Shown here: positions 1-7,739 of the stretch, in pieces
Numbering within the stretch: position 1 is the stretch's first letter
Layout: each line of letters starts with the position of its first letter
Assembly (NCBI GenBank): GCA_017462755.1
Contig: JAFTQM010000045.1
Span: 1 to 64,000, forward strand
From: Lachnospiraceae bacterium
GTDB lineage: Bacteria > Bacillota > Clostridia > Lachnospirales > Lachnospiraceae
DNA: 64,000 bases
Direction of reading: 5' to 3'
Made by a program: the position numbers and the translations under genes
The notes under the pieces: generated by a model
The model's database searches: none
What the model was told of the DNA's origin: nothing
The model's input: only the letters and a program-made list of their open reading frames with translations

Positions 1-2
1 AT

Positions 3-98
3 GAGGAACTGGACGAAGAACTCGGTTATTCCAAGTATGATTACAGGAATAAAGAAACCGATAACAGCCGCAACGGTCATTCTCAAAAAACCATGCAC
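3..98 (+). pseudogene. IS256-family (mutator) transposase fragment
   Basis: The reading frame open from the window edge encodes EELDEELGYSKYDYRNKETD followed by NSRNGHSQKTM. This is typical of the N-terminal third of IS256/mutator transposases, just before the segment that usually continues with a RTSxG motif. The match stops near base 98, where the frame runs directly into an IS110-type sequence, so this is a truncated remnant with no catalytic DDE residues. The upstream part lies outside the window. Confidence 0.7.
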
Positions 99-518
99 AA
101 TATTATGAGACAGCGTATGAGACTGGTTAACCAGTTGCACGAGCAGTTACATATTGCATATCCGTCGTACAAGCAGTTTTTTAGTGACATCAGCAGACCA
201 ACAGCGTTGTATTTTTGGGCACATTATCCGTCAAGAAAGTATCTGAAGGGTAAGGATGTAGCCACCAAGCAGGGCAACAGACGCCTGCAGGCTACGATTT
301 ATTTTTTCGCAATTCAGATGATTCAAGTATCTTCCAAGGGTACACCACGCCATCCGGTTTTTCGTGCATATTACGAGAAACGGAAAGCGGAGGGTAAAAC
401 AAGCCAACAGGCTTTGATTTGCATTTCAAGAAGATTGATTAATATCATTTACGGAATGCTGAAAAACGGTACAGAGTACCGTATGCCGGAGCTGAAAGAA
501 ACCGGCGAAAAAATGTAG
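99..518 (+). pseudogene. IS110-family transposase, C-terminal remnant
   Basis: This remnant matches the C-terminal half of IS110/IS1111 transposases: a stretch like RQRMRLVNQLHEQLHIAYPS, then KQGNRRLQATIYFFAIQM and a terminal NIIYGMLKNG. The central segment holding the helix-hairpin-helix region and catalytic serine (usually near an SIPGIG motif) is missing between about bases 245 and 265, so the protein cannot be active. It is joined in frame to the preceding IS256 piece. The roughly 120 bases after the stop probably are its right end, because they abut the oppositely oriented IS110 copy. The family call is firm; the boundaries are approximate. Confidence 0.7.
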
Positions 519-639
519 TTAAAATGGCAAATATGTGATAGAATTTTAAGCAGATGCAACGGTCGGCTTTGGGAAGTGTACGCATTTTTTCAAAATAGGG
601 GTATCTGCTTGGTTCAATATAAGGGTTAAGGGTTTTTGT

Positions 640-1005
640 CAAGAGTGTTACAAACCGGTGGGGTTGCATCATTAAAGTTTTACAGATAATGAAGGTATCA
701 ACCTTATCAGTCTTGGTTTTACGAATGTTATTCTTTCGCATTGTAGAAGTCTGAATAGGATTGATAAGGCAAACCTGAAAGCCTTTAGGAACAAGAAAAG
801 CCAAAAGGTTGTTGCCGTAGTGAGCCGTTGATTCAAGACCAATGATGAGGCTGCTTTTATCAAAGGAACTGAGTTTTGAGAGCAGCAATAAGAAGCCATC
901 ATTGTCATTCGTAAATTTAAAAGGCTCGATGAGCACTTCACCATCAGAAGATATGGCCGAGGCAAAGTGATTGAGTTTGGCGATGTCAATGCCAACGTAG
1001 ATCAT
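640..1005 (-). pseudogene. IS110-family transposase, N-terminal DEDD-domain remnant
   Basis: The start (ATG with an AAGGAG ribosome site) encodes MIYVGIDIAKLNHFASAI, the RuvC-like DEDD domain opening of IS110 transposases. It continues with LIIGLESTAHYGNN and KTKTDKVDTF, giving the first acidic catalytic residues. Family similarity ends near base 640 at HRFVTLL, after which the frame runs into unrelated sequence. The C-terminal serine-containing domain is absent. It faces the other IS110 remnant tail to tail, so the two are parts of different copies joined by rearrangement. Inactive. Confidence 0.75.
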
Positions 1006-1190
1006 AAACATTCTCCTTTCGATTAAGATTGATACTGTGATATCCACCAACAATTATCATCGTAGACTTGATTGAAATAAGTGCTCTGAAAGAACCGGCA
1101 CATCCAGCTATAAACAATTCAGATAATGTAGCGGCAATACACTCCTGTTGAGTAGTCAATGCTACAGAAAAGTAATAAAAAGTCCACAGC
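1006..1190 (-). ncRNA. Possible IS110 left end with bridge-RNA region (relic)
   Basis: IS110 elements carry a structured guide (bridge) RNA in the non-coding left end upstream of the transposase. This 185-base non-coding stretch lies exactly there, upstream of the N-terminal transposase relic and before the unrelated ATPase gene. I did not derive a convincing fold, and no target-binding loop can be assigned without the ends of the element. The call rests on position and family knowledge only. Confidence 0.25.
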
Positions 1191-1269
1191 ATCTGAATGT
1201 ATTATGGCACAGTATAAAAAGAAAGGAACGTGTGATTATAAGCTTCTTAATAATCATACAAGGATAATT

Positions 1270-3510
1270 ATGAAAGAACAACTGTTTTCTCTTGAGGATT
1301 TGGCTAAACTCCGGGCAAAAGAAGAAGAAGAAAGAAGCAGATTAACATATGAATTATATTTAAAGAATTTTCGGTTACTTGTTAGTGAGAGAAATCCACG
1401 GATAACTAATAGTATCGTTGAACCAGTTGCTAATGACAGAGATGAGTTTGTATGCATTAAGGAACCGTATGAATTTATGCATTTGTTTCAAGGGTGTTCG
1501 GGACAAGATGAGAGTATTTCTTTGTTTAAGAAATTATTGGAAGAGCATGATGAGAGAGTGGTAAATCAAGTAATAAAGAACAATCCTGATAAAATCTGGT
1601 TTAATACCACGAAAACAGGGATTAATTTGCGCCCAGGTTTAAAAGATGAAGAATGGTCTAGTCCTGTGCCAATTACACTTGGAGATGATACAGTACATGC
1701 TTTAGTTGCTGGACGTACAGGTTCTGGAAAATCGGTATTTTTAAACAGTATAATTTTTTCGTTGTTAGCCGAATACTCGCCTTGGGAAATTGATTTATAT
1801 TTAGCTGATTTTAAAAAGGTTGAATTTAGTAGATACTTATCTAAGTATGATGTCCCACATATTAAAGCGGTAGCTGCAACCAGTGAAATTAGGTATGTGA
1901 TAAGTTTGTTGGTATATTTAGCAAAAACGATGAAAGCAAGACAAGACTTTTTTGCTTTGATTGGATTGCAGAAGTTAAGTGAGGTAAGAGATAAATATTC
2001 AATTGTTCTTCCACGAGTATTGTTATTAGTAGATGAATTTCAACAATTGTTTTTAGAATCAACAACGAGAGAACAGACAGTGATTGAAGATTTACTTACA
2101 TCAATAACGAAGTTAGGACGAGCGACAGGGTTTCATTTACTTTTTTCTAGTCAAGAAATGTCTGGAACGATGAGTTCTAGTGTCTTTGCTAATTTTAAAG
2201 CACGATTTGCTTTGGCTTGTGATGCTGAGGTTTCGGCAAGAGTATTAGGAAATTCAGCTGCATCTAGGATTGAAAAGAAAGGCATTGTTCTTGCGAATAT
2301 TGGAGGAAGTAAGGAAGAAAATAATCAGTTGTATAAAGTTCCTTATATTTCAGATGAATATTTTTATAAATATTTAAGAGAGATAACTGAGAAAGCAGAA
2401 GAGTACAAGTTTGCTTCAGTACACAAATTTTATCAGGAGGATAGTGTTAAAGACATTGCTGAATTAGAAAAGTTATTAGATGTAATAATTGAAACAAGGA
2501 GAGGATATTTACAAGATAATAGCAGTTTGTTTGACATTATTACTTTGGGAGAAGCAGTAGTATTTAATTATAAAAAGTACGACTATGAAACATTCTTTAT
2601 CGAAAGGGGTGTTAGAAAGAATATTGGTATATTTAGTCCAGCTATAGATGATACAGTGTATGTTTGCAAATTGCTGGCAACTAATTTTATAAAGTCTCCA
2701 ATATCAAATAACTACAAACACTTGATATTTGCTAGAAACGATTTATTTATGAAGAAGTACGATTTGGCAAAAGATTTAATGTTAAGGAAAGAGGATGTGC
2801 GTTATTCTATTGATTTCTTGTCGGAAATGATTGATGTGTTTAATAAACGGTGCAAAGAAGCTTCTTTACTAAATAGTTTTGCACAGTATCCATCGTTACA
2901 AGAGTTTGCTTATGATGCATTATGTTTAAGAACTGAATATATTGCGATGTCTGAAAAGGAACCAATATTTGCAGCTTTTAGAGAAATTGTAGATAGTTAT
3001 TTTGAAAATAAAACGATTCAGGATATTCCAGATATAAAGGAAGCTATTTTGGACGATTATGAGTTTGATTGTTCATATTTTAGAGTACTGGATATGCTAT
3101 ATGCAAAAGAAACTGAGAAGAGAGCAACGGTTGAATTGTTTGAACCGTTAGTAATTTGGTTTATTGGTGCGGAAATGATTGGAAAGTTTCCTAAAGATAT
3201 GGAAACGGTTCTTACGGATTCAACAAACTATAATATGTTATTTATCTCTGTTGCGTCAAATAATGATTTTAATGATTTTCATATGCTTCAGAAAACTTGT
3301 GATTATATATTTGTAAGTGGTAATAATGAGAGTTATTATACAAAGTTACGTATACCATTTACTAAGAAAGCAGAGAACTCCGCAGCAATCGATTTTTCAA
3401 TTTCGAGTAGTGCAACCCAGAGATCGTTTAAGAAATTTAAGTATGAGTTAAAGGAGATAATAGTACCGGAAATCAATTTTGACCAAATAATGAAAAATAG
3501 GGAGAAATAA
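1270..3510 (+). CDS. FtsK/SpoIIIE (EssC-like) ATPase of an unassigned system
   Basis: About 746 residues. An N-terminal charged helical region precedes an FtsK/SpoIIIE ATPase domain with Walker A GRTGSGKS (about residues 147-154) and Walker B VLLLVDEFQ (about 250). A typical EssC/FtsK segment follows, FANFKARFALACDAEVSARV and LGNSAASRIEKKG. The C-terminal 350 residues look like a second, degenerate ATPase fold without a P-loop (LVIWFIGAEMIG in place of a Walker B). No FHA domain or transmembrane segment is visible, unlike full-length EssC of type VII secretion systems. The start at 1270 is preferred over upstream ATGs because only it has an AAGGA site. It heads an AT-rich cluster with helical, YbjN-like and membrane proteins. 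It probably powers translocation of protein or DNA; the substrate is unknown. Confidence 0.8.
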   Translation: MKEQLFSLEDLAKLRAKEEEERSRLTYELYLKNFRLLVSERNPRITNSIVEPVANDRDEFVCIKEPYEFMHLFQGCSGQDESISLFKKLLEEHDERVVNQVIKNNPDKIWFNTTKTGINLRPGLKDEEWSSPVPITLGDDTVHALVAGRTGSGKSVFLNSIIFSLLAEYSPWEIDLYLADFKKVEFSRYLSKYDVPHIKAVAATSEIRYVISLLVYLAKTMKARQDFFALIGLQKLSEVRDKYSIVLPRVLLLVDEFQQLFLESTTREQTVIEDLLTSITKLGRATGFHLLFSSQEMSGTMSSSVFANFKARFALACDAEVSARVLGNSAASRIEKKGIVLANIGGSKEENNQLYKVPYISDEYFYKYLREITEKAEEYKFASVHKFYQEDSVKDIAELEKLLDVIIETRRGYLQDNSSLFDIITLGEAVVFNYKKYDYETFFIERGVRKNIGIFSPAIDDTVYVCKLLATNFIKSPISNNYKHLIFARNDLFMKKYDLAKDLMLRKEDVRYSIDFLSEMIDVFNKRCKEASLLNSFAQYPSLQEFAYDALCLRTEYIAMSEKEPIFAAFREIVDSYFENKTIQDIPDIKEAILDDYEFDCSYFRVLDMLYAKETEKRATVELFEPLVIWFIGAEMIGKFPKDMETVLTDSTNYNMLFISVASNNDFNDFHMLQKTCDYIFVSGNNESYYTKLRIPFTKKAENSAAIDFSISSSATQRSFKKFKYELKEIIVPEINFDQIMKNREK

Positions 3511-3515
3511 AATAT

Positions 3516-4889
3516 ATGCAGTTGAATGAGGATACGTACATGTATATGAAAAGAGCATGTTCTCAAATTGAAGGAATCACGTGTGCGTTAAGTGTATATA
3601 TCGAAAATGCAATCGATGTAGCGAAAGATTATCATTACAGGGTTTATAATGAATTGATGAACGAGATAAGGGGCAAGCATATAGGGGCAATTATTCAAAT
3701 ACAGGATGTCTTTAGGGAGACAAGAGATTCAATAGAAGATATTGCAGAACGGATACATGCATCTGATTTGGTAAAAAAGGTATTACATGAAGAAGTGCAA
3801 CAATTTGATGAATGCCTGAGTAGACTTGTAATTCGTTGTAAAAATATTCGTGAATGTAATTCGAGTACAGAGAATCCCAATATTCCAAATGCAAATGATG
3901 AAATATATGAATCATTTGCAGGGTATAAGAATTTGATTAATGAATATCCGCTTGATATTCCGTCAGAAGATGATATTGTATCGGGGATTATATATTCATT
4001 CTACAAGGAAACGAGAAATACATATTATAATCTATTTGACGAATATGATAAGATATTAGATGGCTTAGGTGGTGAACTGCAAGAGCGTCGTCGAAAAGGC
4101 GCGGAGGAAAAGCAAAAGAAAGCATTAGGGATTGTAAAAAAAGGAACAATAGCTGAGAATATTGTTAAGGCTACAATTGTTGCAACGAGTGGAATTATTG
4201 GTGGCATTAGAAAAAAAGAGATATTCTATGCGGTTGATGCCGGTTTAGGATTAATAAAAACTATTAGCGAGGAATTAGATGATGTTTTACCGAAAAAGTC
4301 TATAGCACGCCAGGCATTAAAAGGAATTGAATCATTTGGAAAGTCCATGGATTTAATTAGTGGTATTGGGATACAAGAAGCTTATGGGATAGATGATAAT
4401 ACGATGAGCGCTGTAAAAATCATAGGAGCTGTAGTGGGCGTTTCTAAGTTTGATTTACATAAGCTAAATAAGGATGGAAAATTAAGTACTATGGTAAATG
4501 TAGCGGAGGCAACGGTAGCATGGACAGACGTAGTTGGTTCGGCAGTATCAAGAAAGCCTTTAGTGGCACTTTCAAGATTGCCCAAAGCAGTAGATAAGAC
4601 AATGAATTTGGTTAAATCTATGTCTGACTATTATGCAGACAATAATGTACATGAGTTGCCTAAGGCTGTTGAAGATCGTATGCGTGGTTTGGCTAAAAAA
4701 ATTAAAGGTTATGAAACTGATAGAAAAAATCATCAAGCAAATCTGATAAGAGGAATACCGTCGCGTAAACCTAAGGCGCCGCCTTGGATGCGAATTCATA
4801 AGGGAATGACATTTGTATCCGGTTCAATAGAAAAAATCCGGAAATTAATTGGAGGTGATTACAATGACATTGTTACAAAAATTTTATGA
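3516..4889 (+). CDS. Helical LXG/WXG-like protein, possible substrate or structural part
   Basis: 457 residues, starting 5 bases after the ATPase gene and so co-transcribed with it. The N-terminal 200 residues are predicted helical and rich in charged heptads, reminiscent of WXG100/LXG-type domains of type VII substrates, although no clear WxG motif is present. The middle (about 205-340) has several small-residue, mildly hydrophobic helices such as IVKATIVATSGIIGGI. The C-terminus is basic with a short proline-rich stretch (SRKPKAPPWM). There is no signal peptide and no toxin domain I recognise. The adjacent EssC-like ATPase and YbjN-like proteins suggest a secreted effector or an inner structural part. 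The function is not established. Confidence 0.55.
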   Translation: MQLNEDTYMYMKRACSQIEGITCALSVYIENAIDVAKDYHYRVYNELMNEIRGKHIGAIIQIQDVFRETRDSIEDIAERIHASDLVKKVLHEEVQQFDECLSRLVIRCKNIRECNSSTENPNIPNANDEIYESFAGYKNLINEYPLDIPSEDDIVSGIIYSFYKETRNTYYNLFDEYDKILDGLGGELQERRRKGAEEKQKKALGIVKKGTIAENIVKATIVATSGIIGGIRKKEIFYAVDAGLGLIKTISEELDDVLPKKSIARQALKGIESFGKSMDLISGIGIQEAYGIDDNTMSAVKIIGAVVGVSKFDLHKLNKDGKLSTMVNVAEATVAWTDVVGSAVSRKPLVALSRLPKAVDKTMNLVKSMSDYYADNNVHELPKAVEDRMRGLAKKIKGYETDRKNHQANLIRGIPSRKPKAPPWMRIHKGMTFVSGSIEKIRKLIGGDYNDIVTKIL

Positions 4890-5253
4890 TTATACAGAAA
4901 AGGCTGGATTCGATAAGTCTGATATACATGAAGAAAAAGATAATGAGTATACTCTTTTGTCTTTTTTTGAGGAAGGTGAGAGAAATGTTTTATATAACGT
5001 AGCATTAGAATTATATGAAGATTACAATGCAGAAGTATAAATAAGAAGTTCTATAGAGAACTATTATTTGTTAAAGGTTTTGACTAGAATCAATGAATTG
5101 AATTCGCGATATTGTGGAGTAACTTTTTTATTGGCGGATGATATGCTTGTTGTGAAGTCATATTGTAAGGCGAATGGAGAACTTGATATTTTATTGAGAG
5201 AAATGGTGCAAAATATGAAACTGGCGCAAAAAGAGTTTGTTGAATTTAAGTAA
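4864..5253 (+). pseudogene. YbjN-like protein interrupted by an in-frame TAA
   Basis: Two consecutive stretches in one frame (58 and 70 residues) are separated only by TAA at 5038-5040. Read through, they give a single protein of about 129 residues: a helical start, a strand region around YNVALELYEDYNAEV, then SRYCGVTFLLADDMLVVKSY and a closing helical pair around ELDILLREMVQNMKL. This is the layout of YbjN/type III secretion chaperone-like domains. The ATG at 4864 has a strong GGAGGTG site inside the end of the preceding gene. The downstream half has no ribosome site of its own, so the stop probably inactivates the gene, unless it is read through or is a base error. A CAA-to-TAA change would explain it. 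Confidence 0.65.
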
Positions 5254-5267
5254 AGGAGTGGATTAGA

Positions 5268-5705
5268 GTGTTTAGTGATTTTTTTAGGAAGTTGAGACTT
5301 GCTGTTACAATTTTTGTTATATTTTTTATTGTGGCACTATTTGCAATTATATTTGGTTATGATGGTACGAAGCTAAATTTTATAGAAACTCTAGAAATGA
5401 TAGCGATAATATTTATTATGTTAATGGTGTTGTATGTAATAGTCTATTACTGGTATGGAAAGGATTATAAGTGTCCAGCGTGTAATAAGCGTTTTTGCTT
5501 AAAGAAAGAAGGCAAAGAAGTTGCCGGAAGAGAATCTGTTTCGGTACTTGTAAAAGCCAATACTAGAAATAGAGATGGAGAAGTAATAGGAACTCAGGAA
5601 CAGTATATACCGGGAGAAAGAGTAACATATAAGATTACATATATTTGCAGAAAATGTGGAGCAAGGTGTCATAGTGCGTATTCTAAGGATGTGTCAAAAG
5701 TATAA
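5268..5705 (+). CDS. Two-helix membrane protein with zinc-ribbon domain
   Basis: 145 residues, GTG start after an AAAGGAGTGG site. Two transmembrane helices (about residues 10-30 and 40-62) are followed by a cytosolic zinc ribbon: CPAC at about 68-71 and CRKCGARC near 130, with a glycosylated-looking beta insert (EVIGTQEQYIPGERVTYKIT) between. The family is not recognised. It lies between the broken YbjN-like gene and a membrane coiled-coil gene in the same orientation, so it is probably a membrane component of the same system. A role as a membrane anchor or assembly factor is inference. Confidence 0.6.
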   Translation: MFSDFFRKLRLAVTIFVIFFIVALFAIIFGYDGTKLNFIETLEMIAIIFIMLMVLYVIVYYWYGKDYKCPACNKRFCLKKEGKEVAGRESVSVLVKANTRNRDGEVIGTQEQYIPGERVTYKITYICRKCGARCHSAYSKDVSKV

Positions 5706-5784
5706 AATATTGTTGTTCAAAATGGGATATATTAATGGATTAGTTTATTGCAGCTAATAAGAAGAGATACTGGGAGATGGTTTA

Positions 5785-7029
5785 ATGGATAATACCTTGC
5801 TGGATCTGTTAGAGCAGAACATCAGCCTATTGGAGAAAGGAATTAGCCTTGATGAGTATATAGAAAAAGAAATGCAGTTGAAAATAGATGGAGATACTGC
5901 AATATATAATAAATATGGTTTTTTTGTAATCTATAATAAGACTAAGAATCGTTATTTATTAGAAGGTGGGAATAACTTGTCAGGTTATACCATGTCCATA
6001 ACCATTCCACAGTATTTTATCTATGAAAATGGGTATGGAAATCCCTATATGTATAAGGATTATGCTGATGGTGATATGCTGGTATTAATATTCTGGCGCT
6101 ATGATAGTGATAAGTATGATACAATGGATCAGTTTAAGGAATATATTGAAAACTATTACGATTCAATTGGTGAAACATATTTTGATTATATAATGAGGTT
6201 GCGCGATAAATCATATAACAAAGGTAAACGCCCAAAAGGTTACAATGCATATTATAATGGAAAAAAAACAAGACAAGTAAGTGAGGATTTTATTAATCAG
6301 TCTAGTAGAAAGAAAATTATGGCAGAACGACTATTACGATTAGAAAATAAAAGTGTGTTCTTGTATAATTTATTGAATGCAATAACAGATTTATTGGTAA
6401 AACCTATACCGATATTTATTTGGGGATTGATTGATAATAGTAGCAGCACTTATATTGGTTTAAATGCTATTAAAAAGTCATTGCTTTTTGTGTTTTGGAT
6501 AATTGGTTCCTATTTAGGTGCAATAGCAGTTTATTTGTTTTTATTATTCTTTATACAAATTTTCAAATTATTTCTCTGTACTTATAAGCCTTTGGTTATA
6601 CACTTTAGGATATTTGATGTTATTATTCGACTTTCGACAAGGAAGATATTGAAAATGAACGATGAAGAAATTATTCGGTTACTTGATAAACATGAGGATA
6701 TTATTGAATCGCGTAAAGAAAAGAGAAACAATAATAAGTCTCGCGTTTATGCAAGAAAAAGAGAACGAGATCTTCAGGAATACGCATTTATTCAACAGGA
6801 ATATGAAAGAGCAAAAGAAAGTGCAAAAAACAACAGGGACTCTGCAGAACGAAATTTTGAAAAAGCGCGAGAAGGTGGTACGTTATTTTCTTCGGCAGAA
6901 GCAAAGAGAGAAGAAGGAAAAAGAGATATGCAACGAGCAACTTATGATGAACAAGATGCAAAATATTATGAAGAGAGGATACATGAAAAAGAGCGAGTAT
7001 TGGGAATAAAAAAGAAGAATAATCCCTAA
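5785..7029 (+). CDS. Membrane protein with long charged coiled-coil tail, unknown
   Basis: 414 residues with GGGAGATGG upstream of the ATG. Residues 1-175 form a soluble, tyrosine-rich domain. Two hydrophobic segments follow at about 195-215 and 230-262 (SLLFVFWIIGSYLGAIAVYL). Residues 290-414 are almost entirely charged and helical (ERAKESAKNNRDSAERNFEK), a likely coiled coil. No known family was recognised. Co-direction, matching AT-rich composition and close spacing tie it to the ATPase cluster, where it could be a membrane scaffold. The function is unknown. Confidence 0.55.
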   Translation: MDNTLLDLLEQNISLLEKGISLDEYIEKEMQLKIDGDTAIYNKYGFFVIYNKTKNRYLLEGGNNLSGYTMSITIPQYFIYENGYGNPYMYKDYADGDMLVLIFWRYDSDKYDTMDQFKEYIENYYDSIGETYFDYIMRLRDKSYNKGKRPKGYNAYYNGKKTRQVSEDFINQSSRKKIMAERLLRLENKSVFLYNLLNAITDLLVKPIPIFIWGLIDNSSSTYIGLNAIKKSLLFVFWIIGSYLGAIAVYLFLLFFIQIFKLFLCTYKPLVIHFRIFDVIIRLSTRKILKMNDEEIIRLLDKHEDIIESRKEKRNNNKSRVYARKRERDLQEYAFIQQEYERAKESAKNNRDSAERNFEKAREGGTLFSSAEAKREEGKRDMQRATYDEQDAKYYEERIHEKERVLGIKKKNNP

Positions 7030-7093
7030 AGGTTATAGAACGGATAGAAATATTCATTTTATATTATGTTAAAGAATGAAATAGGAGAAAAAA

Positions 7094-7603
7094 ATGTCAT
7101 TAAATATTTATCAACGAATAATATCAGATGCTTTTGATAGCCAAAATTGGAACTATTCATTTAAAAATATAACACCAGAAAAGGATATATTTTGGATAAA
7201 TTTTACATCAAACAAGTATGGAAGAACATGCTGTGAAATTACGATATACGAGAATGGAATATGTGATATAAGAGCTACGTTGCCAGTTGTATGTCAAGAG
7301 GAACGATGCAGGGAGTTTTGCTATTATTTGGCTCGATATAACTTTCTAAAACGATATGCTACATTAAGATTAAATACTGATGATGGGGAAGTTAGTCATA
7401 ACTATAGTTTTGTATTTAATAAATCAACAACTCCAAAGGAATTTTTGGAACGTTTTTCCAATGTTAAAGATATTGATGATTCAGTGATGAATGACTTAAT
7501 GTTTATATGTAAGAGGAATGAGTCAGGTGAAAAATCAGAGGTTTTACAAGGAAGTCAAAAGGTAAGCAGCATCAAAAATAGTAAGCATAAGCTTTCATTA
7601 TGA
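7094..7603 (+). CDS. YbjN-like (secretion-chaperone fold) protein
   Basis: 169 residues with AGGAG before the ATG. The order is helix, strands DIFWINFTSNKYGRTCCEIT and NGICDIRATLPVV, helix (CREFCYYLARYNFLKRY), strands LRLNTDDGEVSHNYSFVFN, then a long helix. This is the alpha-beta arrangement of YbjN and type III secretion chaperones. It is the second such protein in the cluster and is intact, unlike the copy at 4864. Chaperone-like proteins beside a translocase ATPase suggest binding of a substrate or ATPase. The last 35 residues are basic and look disordered. Fold assignment is by eye. Confidence 0.55.
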   Translation: MSLNIYQRIISDAFDSQNWNYSFKNITPEKDIFWINFTSNKYGRTCCEITIYENGICDIRATLPVVCQEERCREFCYYLARYNFLKRYATLRLNTDDGEVSHNYSFVFNKSTTPKEFLERFSNVKDIDDSVMNDLMFICKRNESGEKSEVLQGSQKVSSIKNSKHKLSL

Positions 7604-7701
7604 AAATAGAAAAATTATAGGGAAATACATGAATTGTAGAGACTATGTCCCTGATTTGATTTCATAGAAGAATGTGATGTAAGATTATAGAAGATAACAA
7701 T

Positions 7702-7733
7702 ACAAAAGGAAGTGGTAAACCACTTCCTTTTGT
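7702..7733. terminator. Bidirectional intrinsic terminator
   Basis: A perfect 14-bp inverted repeat with a TAAA loop lies between the convergent island cluster and the chemoreceptor gene. The A-rich left and T-rich right arms let it end transcription from both sides. It marks the right edge of the island operon. Confidence 0.85.
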
Positions 7734-7739
7734 GTTGTT

